Shown piece after piece: positions 21,100 to 31,770 of a DNA stretch of 64,000 nucleotides; the stretch's first letter is position 1; each line of letters starts with the position of its first letter. The DNA is from Rhizophagus irregularis. Its lineage: Eukaryota; Glomeromycota; Glomeromycetes; Glomerales; Glomeraceae. The position numbers and the translations under genes were made by a program. The DNA lies in NCBI RefSeq assembly GCF_026210795.1, contig NC_089435.1:3596001-3660000 (forward strand). The letters are read 5' to 3'. The notes under the pieces were generated by a model that had not been told where the DNA came from, did not search any database, and worked only from the letters and a program-made list of their open reading frames with translations.

Positions 21100-22890
21100 T
21101 TTTGAAAAAAAAAAAACTTGTAACGCATCTTTTATTAGGATAAAATTAATCGATCCGTATACATAGTTACCTAGAAACACCCGTGCTAACACGAGGCGCC
21201 TCTATAACAAGAGTATATCTATCCTAATAAAAACAAAGCCAAAACTAAAATGAGACCTAACTAAAAATTTGCTCTATATATTACGTAGGGAAAAATGAGT
21301 GAAAATTTGTAATAAAGACTGAAGCCTAACACTATAAAAAATAGATGAATCCCAAACAGACCCACGCCCAGTAAACAATTATTCAATCTTTTCTCCCATT
21401 ACCCTACAAAAAGAAAAAGTTAGTATGCTATGCTATTAAATTACATTTGTGTAGAAATTTGTTATCGGCATTATTTTATACGTGAAATCACGTGACTTCG
21501 ATTGACAAAATTAATGTAATTTTCTCTCTCAAATCGTTCTCTTCATTTTTCTTCCTTGCAATCTCAACCTTTGGTGAATCTGGTTTGGTCTTTTCTCTCC
21601 AATCTCTTTTTCATCTGTCCATCGGTGCTCCTCCTTTAGTTTATTTTTGAAATCATCATTAAGTTTTGTATATTCCTGCAAGATCTTATTTTGCTCCGCA
21701 TAACTAATGATTTTATTACCAAAAGAAGGAAATTATTTGTTTGCATCGCCCAATTTTTAAATTTAGGTGATACATCCCAGATGTTGAAACCGTTCTCTTT
21801 TTTAACCTCCATAACTGCTTGCAAGTTTATGTGTTCCCATTCCATCATATTTGATGTCTCCTCAAATATTTCTTCCAAAACAGTCAATGTTCCCTTAATT
21901 CTTTTTCGGACTTAATTGCTCCTTTTTTGAATTATAAACGATTCTATCTGTTTGATAATCTCTTATAATATCTACAACTTCGTCCGTGTCAATGTTATCA
22001 CGTTGTAAGGGTCTATCGGCTGATTTTTCCATCATATTGATTCCAAGGTCGTCATCGCTTGAGTCATCTGATTCTGGCTCTTCTTCTTTCTTTCTAATCC
22101 TCCAATCTTTAATCATATTGACAACTTCCTTTTCCTCCAAATTAATCTTCTCTTTTTCGTTCCCCGTAACTGGAGGTAAATTATTTTTATAGTTTCTTGA
22201 TGCCATATTTACTAACTCCATATAAATCCGATTTGGAGGTGTTTGCGATAAAGAAACATTTACCTCTGGAGAACTATTTTTTAGTGGTAATTTACTCGAG
22301 GGCTTTGCCTGGTCACTTTTTCCGCTCTTGTAAACCGTTTTGAGATTATGCACCATCCAAACCTTCGCTAGATCGTTCTTGCTCATTGCGAGTTCAACCG
22401 CATTTTCCATCATTTTGTGATTACTAAAATATCCTTGTGTGATCTTGATAATTTTAATAAAAGCAGCGGTATATTCCGTTTGCATTTTCTTTAAAAAATC
22501 GTATCCATTGTTTTTTTTTGTAATTTCCTCCATCTCCTCTTTAGTTAGGTCTCTAACCAATTGCCACTTGTCCCGGTCTTGTCTCATTTTTAACCCGTTC
22601 CCTGCGTCGTACCATCTTATGAAATGTTTGCTAATATAAATTCTGAAGGTGTCTTTGTTGAAAGTCATCTAAAGATTTTCATTCAACAATATTTGAGCCC
22701 TCACTGATTTGTATTGTATTGTTGTCTCACTTGTATCCGGAACACTTTCCCTATTTTCGATAAATTCGTCCTAATATCCTCCTCAGTCCAATATTTTGGT
22801 ATATCGTAAAAAAATAAAGATTCGAAAGAAACTAACCAACTTTCCTGTTCAATATCTTCGTATCTATTGAGATGACAAGCACCTAAGTTC
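21100..22890 (-). mobile_element. RRM-ORF retroelement-like repeat, copy 1
   Basis: Minus-strand unit sharing its coding part and its 3' flank with 29960-31765. The 3' flank holds TTATTAGGATA (21131-21143) facing TATCCTAATAAA (21220-21233), preceded on the plus strand by TGTAACGCATCT and an A/T run. The second copy is shorter at its 5' end while sharing the 3' end, the pattern of target-primed retrotransposition. No reverse transcriptase is present, so it is either an ORF1-only derivative or a non-autonomous passenger. Confidence 0.6.
21636..22890 (-). pseudogene. ORF1-like protein with RRM-like N-terminus (broken)
   Basis: The N-terminal part, read from about 22880, gives FFYDIPKYWTEEDIRTNL, SKIGKVFRIQVRQQYN and, after a frame change, SVRAQILLNENL. 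This is the spacing of an RRM fold (hydrophobic beta1, helix, GKVxxIxV beta2-3). A TAG then precedes an open frame of 257 codons, 22668-21895: MTFNKDTFRIYISKHFIRWY, a lysine-rich middle with NLKTVYKSGKSDQAKPSS, an acidic EEEPESDDSSDDD tract, and LQRDNIDTDEVVDIIRDYQ. Another frame continues at 21887-21636 with MMEWEHINLQAVMEV and NNFLLLV, then shifts again. The intact segment at 31131-31760 aligns with the C-terminal half. Presumably a nucleic-acid-binding protein of a mobile element. Confidence 0.55.
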
Positions 22891-23780
22891 TTATATTCAT
22901 ATTAACTTGACTTTCATCCTAAAATTCCAGAAGTTTAGTAATATTATTTTATTAAAAACATATTAATTCATAATGATTGTGATTAGTAAGTAGCTTTACG
23001 AGATAGCAACTTACCTGCGTGTAGAGACAATTTATTATTTTATCTATATATAATAAAAATTCAAAGGTATAGATTGAAGTGATCATTTTTTCAAAATTTC
23101 ATATCAAGAGTCTTCTAGTTTATATTAGATATGATTGTTAAATCACGTTTAGTTTTTATTGAATAAATTTTGATTGTATGATTTAATTATTATTATAACA
23201 AATTTAAGAAGACGAAGTTTTTATTTGAAATTGTGAATAATGCGATATTACTAGTGAAATTTCAGGATAATAATCTCATAAAAAATATTTCATGGTTCGT
23301 CTACTGTCCTTCTTATATTATTTATATTATTCATTTATAAATTTTGATTAGATTGACTGCGGGCAAAATTAACATGATCCTGCAAGGTATTGTTATTATT
23401 ATATTGTTATTGCAACAATCATTTTTTTTTATTTTTGAAATTCCGAAATTCCGAAGAATATGAAAACCCGTTTATTACAGATACTTAGATCACGATTTTT
23501 AGAATTATATCATTTTTTTATTTTAAATGAATGTATTTTATTTCGTATTATGTAAAAATAACAATAAACAATATCTGCTCGTAAGTATTGTGATCAAGAC
23601 AGGTAATCATGTGATTTACACGTACTATCTGAGCTTCTGAGCTTATTAATCAGATTGTTTTTCGCGTTTCAGGAAAATCTGAAAGTACATGAGTCATTCC
23701 AAATAAGTTATGAGTCATTCCAATTTGATTAAAAAAATATATAAAAGACCCTACTTCCTCTTTATTATTTCTACAAAACT
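22891..23780. other. gene-free stretch
   Basis: AT-rich; no ORF, RNA or repeat recognised. Confidence 0.4.
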
Positions 23781-24340
23781 ATTTCTCTTTTTTTTAGTCT
23801 TTTCTTTTTAGACTTCACTTTTTTTTCAGTCTTTCTTTTTAGGACTTCTACTTCTTTTTATCTTTCATTTTCGGTCTTTTCTTTCTTTCGGTCTTACACT
23901 TTAAGACACCATCTTCTTTTTTTCTAGGTCTTTTTTTTTGTCTTAAACTTCACTTTTTTTCGGTCTTTCTTTTAGGACCTCTCCCTCTTTTTTTTGGTCT
24001 TTCATTTTCGGTCTTTTCCTTCTTTCGGTCTTCACTTTTTTTAAGACACCATCTTCTTTTATTCTAGGTCTTTTTTTTTTGTCTTTTTAGGACTTTACAT
24101 TTTTTTCAGTCTTTCTTTTTAGAACTTCTCCCTCTTTTTTTTGGTCTTTCATTTTCAGTTTTCTTTCTTTCGGTCTTCACTTTTTTTAAGACACCATCTT
24201 TTTTTCTAGATCTTTTTTTTGTCTTTTTAGGACTTTACGTTTTTTTCAGTCTTTCTTTTTTAGACTTCTCCCTCTTTTTTTTAGTCTTTCATTTTCAGTT
24301 TTTTCTTTCTTTCGGTCTTCACTTTTTTTTACTGTCTTCT
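23781..24340. repeat. polypyrimidine tandem repeat, unit about 140 bp
   Basis: CAGTCTTTCTTTTT or CGGTCTTTCTTTTAGG starts units at 23827, 23961, 24107 and 24247 (spacing 134, 146, 140). Each unit also has GGTCTTTCATTTTC, TTTCTTTCGGTCTTCAC and AAGACACCATCTTCTTTT. The plus strand is almost all C and T. Minus-strand Lys/Glu-rich ORFs here are compositional. Confidence 0.8.
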
Positions 24341-25830
24341 TTTTCTTCTTGAGGTGCATTTGCAAAATCAATACTTGGGTTTCAAATTTCAATATTAAAG
24401 GTATGTTAACCCATTTCCCTTGTTTCTGGTAAGGTGAACAAGTGGATGCAATGATCAAGGAAGTTACGGCAACCTTGTGAGCTGGCAGGTCTATCTATGA
24501 TAACTCTGTTAACTGATGGACCTGGCTGAGATACGAATAAGATCTTCTCAGTGTTGAGGTCTACTGTTCCGCAATGAGGAATAGTTATGTGCCTTCCTCA
24601 ACTTCTTTCATGCAATGATTTGTTCTCATTGAGGACTTTTGGATTCTGAGAACTGGAAGCGCTTCGTGGCCACAGTTTTACTGTGAACGTCCTTCTCTGT
24701 TTTCAGAATTTCTGGATGATAACAAATCTTTGTGTGTCCAGGAGAGATGTCAGTGAAAGGACACAATAACCTAAAGCTGTGTTTTTGTAAGTTCTTTCAA
24801 ACAGATACTTGTAGCTATACCTTTTATTGTGCAGTTTTCAGGAACGGACGGTGAAAATATCGACACTAATATATAGGAAGAAGATCCGGACTGCTTCGTT
24901 ATGTTACTTGATACTTTAGAAGGATACTGCCTCACGTCACCTACCAGATTGCAGGATGAAATTTTTGAGTACTTAGCAAAAGCTAACCATCCCTTTTAAT
25001 TTATAGATGCTATATATAAATCATGATGTGTCATATTAAGCACATTAAAAACCTACGTATCATAAGGTTGAAATATGAAGAGACGATCATTTCTTCTGAA
25101 GCTTTTTGTGAAACTCCAAGATTGGCATTACGAAGTTGTTTCTTATGAAATTTGATTTAGCCAATCAGAATCCTTGTCGATCAACCAATGAAATAATAAC
25201 GTGAGTTTATTGCATGAATGGTCCCATCAAACCAATAATATATAACTATACTTTTATTTATACTAAATTTTAGTTAAAAAATTTAAAAAATGATCTTGGT
25301 AGACCGCCAGTAGGATAAAATATTGTTGTGTATGAAAATAGCGTGTTTAATTTTTTTTAAAAAAAAATAAAATTAGAAATTAGTCATGATCTTGAGTGGT
25401 ATACATTATTAAATGAGAACAGCCTATGAAGTGATATATGGTAACCATAATTTAAAAGTCTCCGATACTTTTTGAAAAGAATTAAAAAGTTCAGTGGATA
25501 TTAACTATGTGTTTAACGTAAGTATTTGATATATAATATGTGCTTTATTTACAAATTTACCAATTTAAATACAAGTTAAGATAATAAATAAGTAATGTTT
25601 AATATATACATTTGACACCACAATAGAAGTTGTCCCATTCCCAATGATCAAAAACTAAAAAAAAAGGTACGAAAGGGAATTTCAAGTTCAATATGTATTT
25701 GACTACTGCAAATTTAGACGAGAAGGAATTAAGTAATTATTATATACATAATATGACTCCGTAAGTCAATGTATAATATGTAACTTACCATTGTTTTATC
25801 TTGAAATTTTCTTCTTAATGATTTTTTATC
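24341..25830. other. gene-free stretch with a less AT-rich island
   Basis: 24450-24990 is visibly less AT-rich than its surroundings and has no ORF; it could be an untranslated transcript or an unrecognised element. 25000-25830 is AT-rich. A short frame near 25413 (RTAYEVIYGN) faintly resembles the end of a retroviral-type integrase but is too short to call. Confidence 0.35.
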
Positions 25831-27010
25831 TTAATTCTCTATTTTATAATTTTTTATGTAAAGTCTAGATTCTTTTTTAAAATCTCTTTTATGTTTTCTT
25901 GAATAAATTTCTTTCTTGTATCTTAATATTAAATAATGATTATAATATTGACGAACAGATGGATGTTCAAATTGACAAAATTTTCTTATACAGTCAACCC
26001 CGTTCCAACACATTCCATCAAGCATTTTCTTATGTTTAGGCTTATTTTTACATTTTCTTTTGAAATTTTTTGAAAATCTTGAAAATTTTTCTGGTAAATC
26101 ATCATTAACCACCGCAACATCTGCAACTTTCGCAATCTTATTAACCACAAATTTCGTCAAAGTTTTCTTGAGCTCTTGAGATTTATGTTGTACTTCCTTT
26201 GAAAGTCTTTCAACTTCCACTTCCTTTGAAGGTCTTTCAAATTCTACTTTTTTTAAAACTTTTTTATCTTTTTTTTTCTTTTCCTTTTTTTTACCTTTTT
26301 TATCTTTATCAATTTTTTTATAGGAAATCTATTTATCAAATCGTTTAATTGACCAATTCTATTCTCAAATAGAGGGACTTCTTTTTTCTTGTTAATATTA
26401 TCAATTCCTTGTTTGGAAATTTGTTTTGTCGAATCGTTTAATTGATTACTTGTATCATTAATTCTATTCTCAAATAAAAAAATTTCTTTTTTCTTGTTAA
26501 TTTTATCAATTTTTTTATTTTCTTGTTTAGAAATTTGTTTTGTTGAATCGTTTAATCGATTACTTGCATCATTAATTCTATTCTCAAATAAAGAAATTTC
26601 TTTTTTCTTTTTAATTTTATCAACTTTTTTATTTTCTTGTTGAGAAATTTGTTTTGTTGAATCGTTTAATTGATTACTTGCATCATTAATTCTATTCTCA
26701 AATAAAGAAAGTTCTTTTTTCTTTTAATTTTATCAACTTTTTTATTTTCTTGTTGAGAAATTTTGTTTAACAAATCATTTAATTGACTACTTGCATCATT
26801 AATTCTATTTTCAAATGGAGGAATTTCTTTTTTATTGTTAACATAAATTTTAATTTGTGCTGGAATTTTATTTGTATCAACGTAAATGTGTGTACCAGTT
26901 CTTTATGCAATGGGTTTTATATTACGTCCTTCACGACCAATTAATTTACCAATTAAAATATTTTGAGGAATTGGAATAGATAAATTTTTTGTATATTCGG
27001 AGTTTTGCAT
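25831..27010 (-). pseudogene. KH domain / 38-residue repeat / CCCH zinc-finger gene (broken)
   Basis: From the ATG at 27010: MQNSEYTKNLSIPIPQNIL, then IGKLIGREGRNIKPIA, which is a KH domain with its GREG loop (the GxxG signature that grips single-stranded RNA or DNA). An in-frame TAA (26905-26903) follows, and then TGTHIYVDTNKIPAQIKIYV continues the domain. Next come four repeats of about 38 residues, for example FENRINDASNQLNDSTKQ then ISQQENKKVDKIKKKK, likely a coiled coil. One repeat is 113 instead of 114 bases and shifts the frame. A Lys-rich linker with a TAG (about 26330) leads to the last open part (about 26325-25831), which contains CWNGVDCIRKFCQFEH, a C-x5-C-x4-C-x3-H zinc finger. 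The architecture implies an RNA-binding protein. With three lesions it is most likely a pseudogene, unless there are assembly errors. Confidence 0.65.
26455..26830. repeat. 114-bp coding tandem repeat
   Basis: TCATTAATTCTATTCTCAAA starts units at 26455, 26569, 26683 and 26796 (spacing 114, 114, 113). 114 is a multiple of three, encoding 38 residues on the minus strand. The 113-bp unit carries a one-base loss. Confidence 0.85.
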
Positions 27011-27155
27011 TTTTTTTTGAAAGAGTTGAAGTGTGAGAGAAAGAATGTTTTTAAGATTTTTTTATAAAGAAAATAATTTCCATATTCGTAAACAAAACGC
27101 GTGTAACACCTCATGACCTCAAAAGCCTTAAATTAACCATGTGGTATTGTGATAA

Positions 27156-27597
27156 GCATATCATGACCTTTTTTTTTTTTGTGTCCAGGTTCGTGGCGCA
27201 GCAATATTTACGAAAATTTTGAACATTTTCATATTCTAAATATAGTAACATCATTAAGGATTTTTTCTTTGACATAAAGTTTTTGAAATTATATTGTAGA
27301 TGTAATTTCACCTGCTCTGCAAGTTTACTTAGGATTTGGAAGAAGGTTGACTTTACATATAAATGTAAAAATTTTTGTCAAATAAATCAATAATGATATT
27401 TAAAATCGCCTTTGTCTCTAAGTAAACTTGAAGAGCAACCAAAAATTACATCTATTTAGTAATTTTTGAAGCTATATGTTATTATTAAAAAAAAAAAAAT
27501 CCTCTTTATGATTTTCGTTGCGCCACAATTTGCTGGCTGCGCCGCGAACCTGACACAAAAAAAGGGTGCTGAAAAAATACATGCTCACGTCATGAGA
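27156..27597. mobile_element. long inverted-repeat element (about 440 bp)
   Basis: GTGTCCAGGTTCGTGGCGCAGC (27181-27202) is mirrored by GCTGGCTGCGCCGCGAAC then CTGACAC (27531-27555). Inner arms GATGTAATTT and TGCTCTGCAAGTTTACTTAGG face CTAAGTAAACTTGAAGAGCA and AAATTACATCT. The outer ends share TCATGA. A non-autonomous DNA element with arms of about 170 bp; ORFs on either strand inside it are fortuitous. TGCTCTGTAAGTTTAC recurs at 33338, perhaps from a relative. Confidence 0.65.
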
Positions 27598-27979
27598 TCG
27601 TCAACAATTACTAGACCTTTTGTTTTAAAAAATAACAAATTTATATTTAGAAGACCAAGGAGATATTTATTTATTGTTATTACATGTAAAAAAACAAAGG
27701 AGTATGTTAAACGAAAACATTTGTTAAAGGCAGCCCTAATTCTATAACTAATCTTCTAATATATATAATTGATAAAAAATAAATGAATATATATAATTGA
27801 TAATAAAATTAAAATAAATGAATAAATGACTATATATACTGTATATATATATAAATGATAATTTGTATTTTGTATTTAATCGTAATATCTGTTTCGTGGC
27901 TAAATATTAATCGGAAAAATGACAAAAAAATATTTTAATTATCAAATAAAAAAAAAATATTAACAAATTTATATATTGT

Positions 27980-28330
27980 TAAAATATCTTACTTGTCGTG
28001 AATTTGTTGCATAAGAGGTTTCTTGATTAAAATTATTTCTTCTTTCCTTCGAATCAAAATCTCTCTGATTTCTTGGTGGTGTTCTTGGTGGTACATGTTG
28101 ATTATTATCGTAGTAACATCAATGAATTGTGTAGCACCATCACCTGCTCCACAATACCTTCATTCATTAGTTAATCATATCTTGGCACTTCACATGTTCT
28201 GATACTTCATCTATTGGTCCATCTTCTGATGCTTCATTCACTAGCTCATATTCTGATAATTCATCCATTGGTCCATCTTCTGATGCTTCGCCCATTGGTT
28301 CATATCTTGATGCTTCATCCATCGGCACTA
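27980..28330 (-). pseudogene. hypothetical exon with acidic repeats
   Basis: Minus strand: PMGEASEDGPMDELSEYE and LVNEASEDGPIDEVSEH form three 12-18-residue acidic repeats (28325-28190). A frame change follows, then NNQHVPPRTPPRNQRDFDSK and RNNFNQETSYATNSRQ, ending at GTAAGATATTTT, a good splice donor (about 27990). The codon-level regularity and the donor suggest a real former exon. Family not recognised. Confidence 0.35.
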
Positions 28331-28500
28331 GACTATTATTTGCAAAAGTTAATATATTGGTACATTATTATATTATCTGTTCAAAAAAATCAACATACCC
28401 GAAATTATCCATTTCCGTAGTATCATTACTACTATGGTTTATTATTATTTCATTTGAATAAAAGGAATAATATTCTTGCTTATTATGTTGATAAGGCCAT

Positions 28501-28724
28501 ACAAACTTGATTTTATGGTTTTCATAATATAAAAATTTCATCAATAACCCGGCAACCCGGCTTTTAATTTTTTTTTTCAAAAATTTTATATGCGAAATTT
28601 TTTTTCAATTTTTAAAAAATTCTCACCCGGCATAGTAATAATATAAAAAATTTTTTTTTGAGACTTAACAAAACTGACCCGGCCGGACTATGAAAACCAT
28701 TTTTACCACTTTGTGTCGCCTAAT
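28501..28724. mobile_element. GGCCGGG-type MITE, copy a
   Basis: TATGGTTTTCATA (about 28513-28525) faces TATGAAAACCAT (28689-28700). The interior has CCCGGCAACCCGG, CACCCGGCATAGTAATAATA and CTGACCCGGCCGGACTATG. The same interior and right end, to CACTTTGTGTCGCCTAAT, recur at 54890-55062, and a relative lies at 34162-34346. Confidence 0.7.
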
Positions 28725-29073
28725 GCTTACGGTAGTGATATGTGCGTGTTGATTTACTAACATAAGAACCATCTCCTGTATCTTCCTGACACTTATAACA
28801 GGTACACCATACTAATGACATAATAATTTTAAAGTAATGTTATGGTTGTAATAGAAATATATTTGAAAATTAAATAATTTTTAATATAACTTTTATAATT
28901 AAATCATCAAATATAAAAATATTCCGAAAAAAAAATAGTATAATTTTTTAATTCTTTCACTTTTTTTTTTAATATAATAAACTCACAACTTTCTTTCAAA
29001 ACTACTTTTATAATTCTTTTTGCTCAAATAACAATTAAATTTTATTTTATTATATAAGTAATTTTTTTACAAT

Positions 29074-29960
29074 AATGGAAAGAAAAAGAAGTAAAAGCAA
29101 CAATTAGTAATGATTCTGAGGATGATTATATTTCACCAAGTGAAAACACAAACGATAATTCCTCTATATCAAATGATGAATTTGAGACTGCTAAACAGTA
29201 TCATGATAATAATCACAAGTTTACTCTTGTTATGGAACGTATTGTGGCATTGGAGGCTGAAAATGCACGTCTTCAAAAACATCTTAATAAAGAAGAAAAA
29301 CAGCAAACTGTTAATAATGTAAGAAGAAAGTTAGATGATGATGATATTTCAAGTGATAATTCAGAGTTACCTAGGCTAAAGAAAATATCCAAACATGCTA
29401 AACTTAACCAACATTCATTTGATTTAAGTATTAATGATGAGCGTGACTGTGTGAGGTAATTATTATAATAAATTAAATGAAATTGTATTGCTGATAAAAA
29501 TTATTGAGTAAAATTACTAGCCTATTCCTAAGCCAAAAGTTGGTCGTAAATATTTGGATTTTCGCAAAGTACTTAATATAGAAAAAGAAGAGTATAACAG
29601 TTATCGGGTAATTATATCATTTACTAAACTGAAGGTGGCTATTTAAAGATATCTACTGTATTTACGATTAATATCTAGGAGGCTTTACGACACCAAGTTA
29701 GTCATAACCTCAAAGGAAATATTAAGATGTTTAAAGAGTTGTCTGAAGAGAGATCCTACATATAATTAAAATGGTAATACGTTTGTCACAACTGCCAGAT
29801 TTAATTAAGTTAGATGCAGATCATGAAATTTTTTTCGGATGATTGAAAATTTTGTTATTATTTACTTATTTTTATTATAGTGGTCATTGTCTAACAAAGG
29901 GTTTGCTTCAACAGTAGGTGACTGGGCATCACGCGAAATAATACGCCGAATAATTAATTT
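29074..29960 (+). pseudogene. multi-exon coiled-coil gene, cut by a retroelement copy
   Basis: An ATG at 29074 (MERKRSK) is followed, one frame over, by KATISNDSEDDYISPSENT and VMERIVALEAENARLQKHLN, a leucine-zipper-like helix, up to NDERDC at 29450. Exon 2, 29521-29607 (PIPKPKVGRKYLDFRK), has AG/GT borders and keeps frame if the donor is GTGAGG at 29451. Exon 3 from 29679 reads ALRHQVSHNLKGNIKMFKEL, then a stop and frame change before KMVIRLSQLPDLIKLDADHE. Exon 4, after a TTATAG near 29880, gives WSLSNKGFASTVGDWAS and REIIRRI and then runs straight into the retroelement copy at 29960. Two frameshifts and the truncation make it dead. Family unknown; possibly from a transposon or a DNA-binding regulator. 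Confidence 0.5.
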
Positions 29961-30291
29961 TTTTTTAAAAAAAAATAAAAATAAAAAACACTGTAACGCA
30001 TCTCTTTATTAGGATATTAATGTATCCTGTAAACAAGATACCTAGAGTGGTTCGTGACTTCGTGCAACATGAAACCCCCCTATAACAGAGTTTAATCTAT
30101 CCTAATACATAACAAATACACAAAAAAAAAATAAATAAAATACTTAACCTGAACCCAATATAAATCTAAATCTAAGAAGAACTAATTTAAGAGAACATCT
30201 AGCTAATTTAAATTTGAATAATCTCAAAAAATTTAGTATACAGCCCGATCATTCCCTACAATTCTTCTAAAACAAAAATCAAAGTTAGAAG

Positions 30292-31000
30292 TGTCACGGG
30301 AATTTTTATATAGTTATTCTTATATGATTTATTTTTTTTTATAGTATATTTTATTTATTTATTTATTTATATTTAGTTTATTTTATTTTTATTTGATATA
30401 GTTTATTTATATAGTATAGTTTATTTTATTTATATAGTTTATTTATACAATTTATATATATAGTTATAGGAAATGTGGCGTATGGCTTAGTGGGAATCAA
30501 TTATGGCTGTGATGGGCTATTCGTACAATGGACGATTTGGCCGGAAAACGAGTCGTACTTTGGACGATTTGAATAACGGGCGAGTTGGCCAAAGCACTAA
30601 TCGTCCCAAATTTCGAACAATATTTAAGGGAAGAGATTCCGCTGAGGTTTCGGAGAAGTGATTTTTCGATTATTAACACTTAGATAGAACCTTGGGAATA
30701 TTACAGAGCGCCGGCAGAGGCAGTAATATTAGGAAATTCTTTTGTAATTGTTAATAAAGAACCCGCCGATCACTCCAATTTTATACATTTCGTTATTGTT
30801 TTTATTGTCAATTTTATTTCCGATTGTTATACATTCAATAAATATACATTGTTTATAAATCTATTGCTAATTGTTGATAAACCCTACCCATTTCCTCACG
30901 ATTTATTGCCGATTACTGCCTATTGTTAGTCAAATTCTATAAATTAACCCGTATATATTTCTGTTACTGCCCTCCCGAACTACACAAATCGGTGGTAACA
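30292..31000. mobile_element. solo LTR (709 bp) with GAAG target duplication
   Basis: It starts TGTCACGGGAATTTTTATAT and ends AAATCGGTGGTAACA, a TG...CA border, flanked by GAAG at 30288-30291 and 31001-31004. The flanks outside it rejoin sequence collinear with retroelement copy 1 (TTAGAAG | CATCTC...TTGTTATC), which supports the borders. AATAAAGAACCCGCC near 30756 and AATAAATATAC near 30837 could be polyadenylation signals. No internal ORF: one LTR of a lost Ty3- or Ty1-like element. If AGAAG is taken as a 5-bp duplication, the right border moves by one base. Confidence 0.75.
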
Positions 31001-31130
31001 GAAGCATCTCTTTTTTAAATTTGTTATCAGAAAAAACTTTTATACGTGTAATCATGTGACTTCAATTAAAGATGCAATTTCCAATTGTTCCGTCATAAAA
31101 TCATTTCCTCCTCCCATTCTTCCTGATTTC

Positions 31131-31760
31131 TCATCCTCTTTTTGAACTTGTTGGCGAAGGGGTTTCTGGAACTGGCCTTTTCTCTCCCGTTTCTTTTTCG
31201 TCGGTTCTTCTATTTTCGTCCTTCAAGCATTTTCTGAATTCTTCGTTCATCGTCATATATTCGCTCATTATCTTGCTTTGTTCCGCTATGCTGATGATTT
31301 TCTGGCCTAGCCTCAAAAAGTTGTTCGTTTTCAATACCCAAGTTTTAACTTCTCCCGGTGTAGTTAATCCATGTTCATTTTTGATCGATTGCAAGGCCTC
31401 TACGTTGATTTTCTCCCATTCCATCTCATTACTGATTTGTTTGAAAATCAGCTCTATTTCCTCCATTTTGTATTTAACAGAATTTAAATCGTCGTTGTCA
31501 GATGCTTGGTATGGTGTGTATGGAAATCTCCTTTTTTCCTCCCCCCGTAGTTCTTTTATGATCTCAACAACTTCGTCTGGCGCTACATTATCACGTTTCA
31601 AAGGTTCGGATGCTGATTTTTCCAAGCATGAGAGACCCAATCCGTCCTCGCTATCCTCATCACCATTATCTGATCCTTTCTCCTCTTTTTCTTTGAGTCG
31701 CCATGCTTGAATCATATTCACGATTTTTTCGTCGCTCGGTACACCTATGCCTTTATCCAT
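31131..31760 (-). CDS. ORF1-like protein, C-terminal half (intact ORF)
   Basis: An open frame of 209 codons from the ATG at 31760 (MDKGIGVPSDEKIVNMIQAW); an in-frame TAA lies just upstream. It aligns with the broken copy at 21636-22668 over the acidic stretch (EEKGSDNGDEDSEDGLGL), the motif LKRDNVAPDEVVEIIKEL, the helical segment NEMEWEKINVEALQSIKNEH, and TNNFLRLGQKIISIAEQSK. The C-terminus is basic and proline-rich. Whether it is expressed is unknown; it lacks the RRM-like N-terminus of the family, and its former 3' region carries a solo LTR. Confidence 0.55.
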   Translation of the reverse strand: MDKGIGVPSDEKIVNMIQAWRLKEKEEKGSDNGDEDSEDGLGLSCLEKSASEPLKRDNVAPDEVVEIIKELRGEEKRRFPYTPYQASDNDDLNSVKYKMEEIELIFKQISNEMEWEKINVEALQSIKNEHGLTTPGEVKTWVLKTNNFLRLGQKIISIAEQSKIMSEYMTMNEEFRKCLKDENRRTDEKETGEKRPVPETPSPTSSKRG

Positions 31761-31770
31761 TTCCAAAATC

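Larger units (their letters stand above)
29960..31765 (-). mobile_element. RRM-ORF retroelement-like repeat, copy 2 (5'-truncated)
   Basis: It shares with copy 1 the 3' flank (TGTAACGCATCTCTTTATTAGG at 29993, TATCCTAATA near 30106) and the C-terminal coding half. Homology stops near 31765, well short of copy 1's RRM-like start, so this copy is 5'-truncated. It ends the gene at 29074-29960 and is itself interrupted by the solo LTR at 30292-31000. Confidence 0.6.

Noticed and set aside
24246-24458. Lys/Glu-rich minus-strand ORF of 70 codons
   Set aside because: Antisense of the polypyrimidine repeat.
25405-25470. RTAYEVIYGN as an integrase C-terminus
   Set aside because: Only about ten residues fit and there are no flanking integrase motifs.
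28214-28420. 68-codon plus-strand ORF with HPLVHLLM repeats
   Set aside because: Antisense of the acidic GPMDE repeat on the minus strand, which ends in a proper splice donor.
31273-31710. 145-codon plus-strand ORF
   Set aside because: Antisense shadow of the ORF1-like gene at 31131-31760, which has a paralogue supporting the minus strand.
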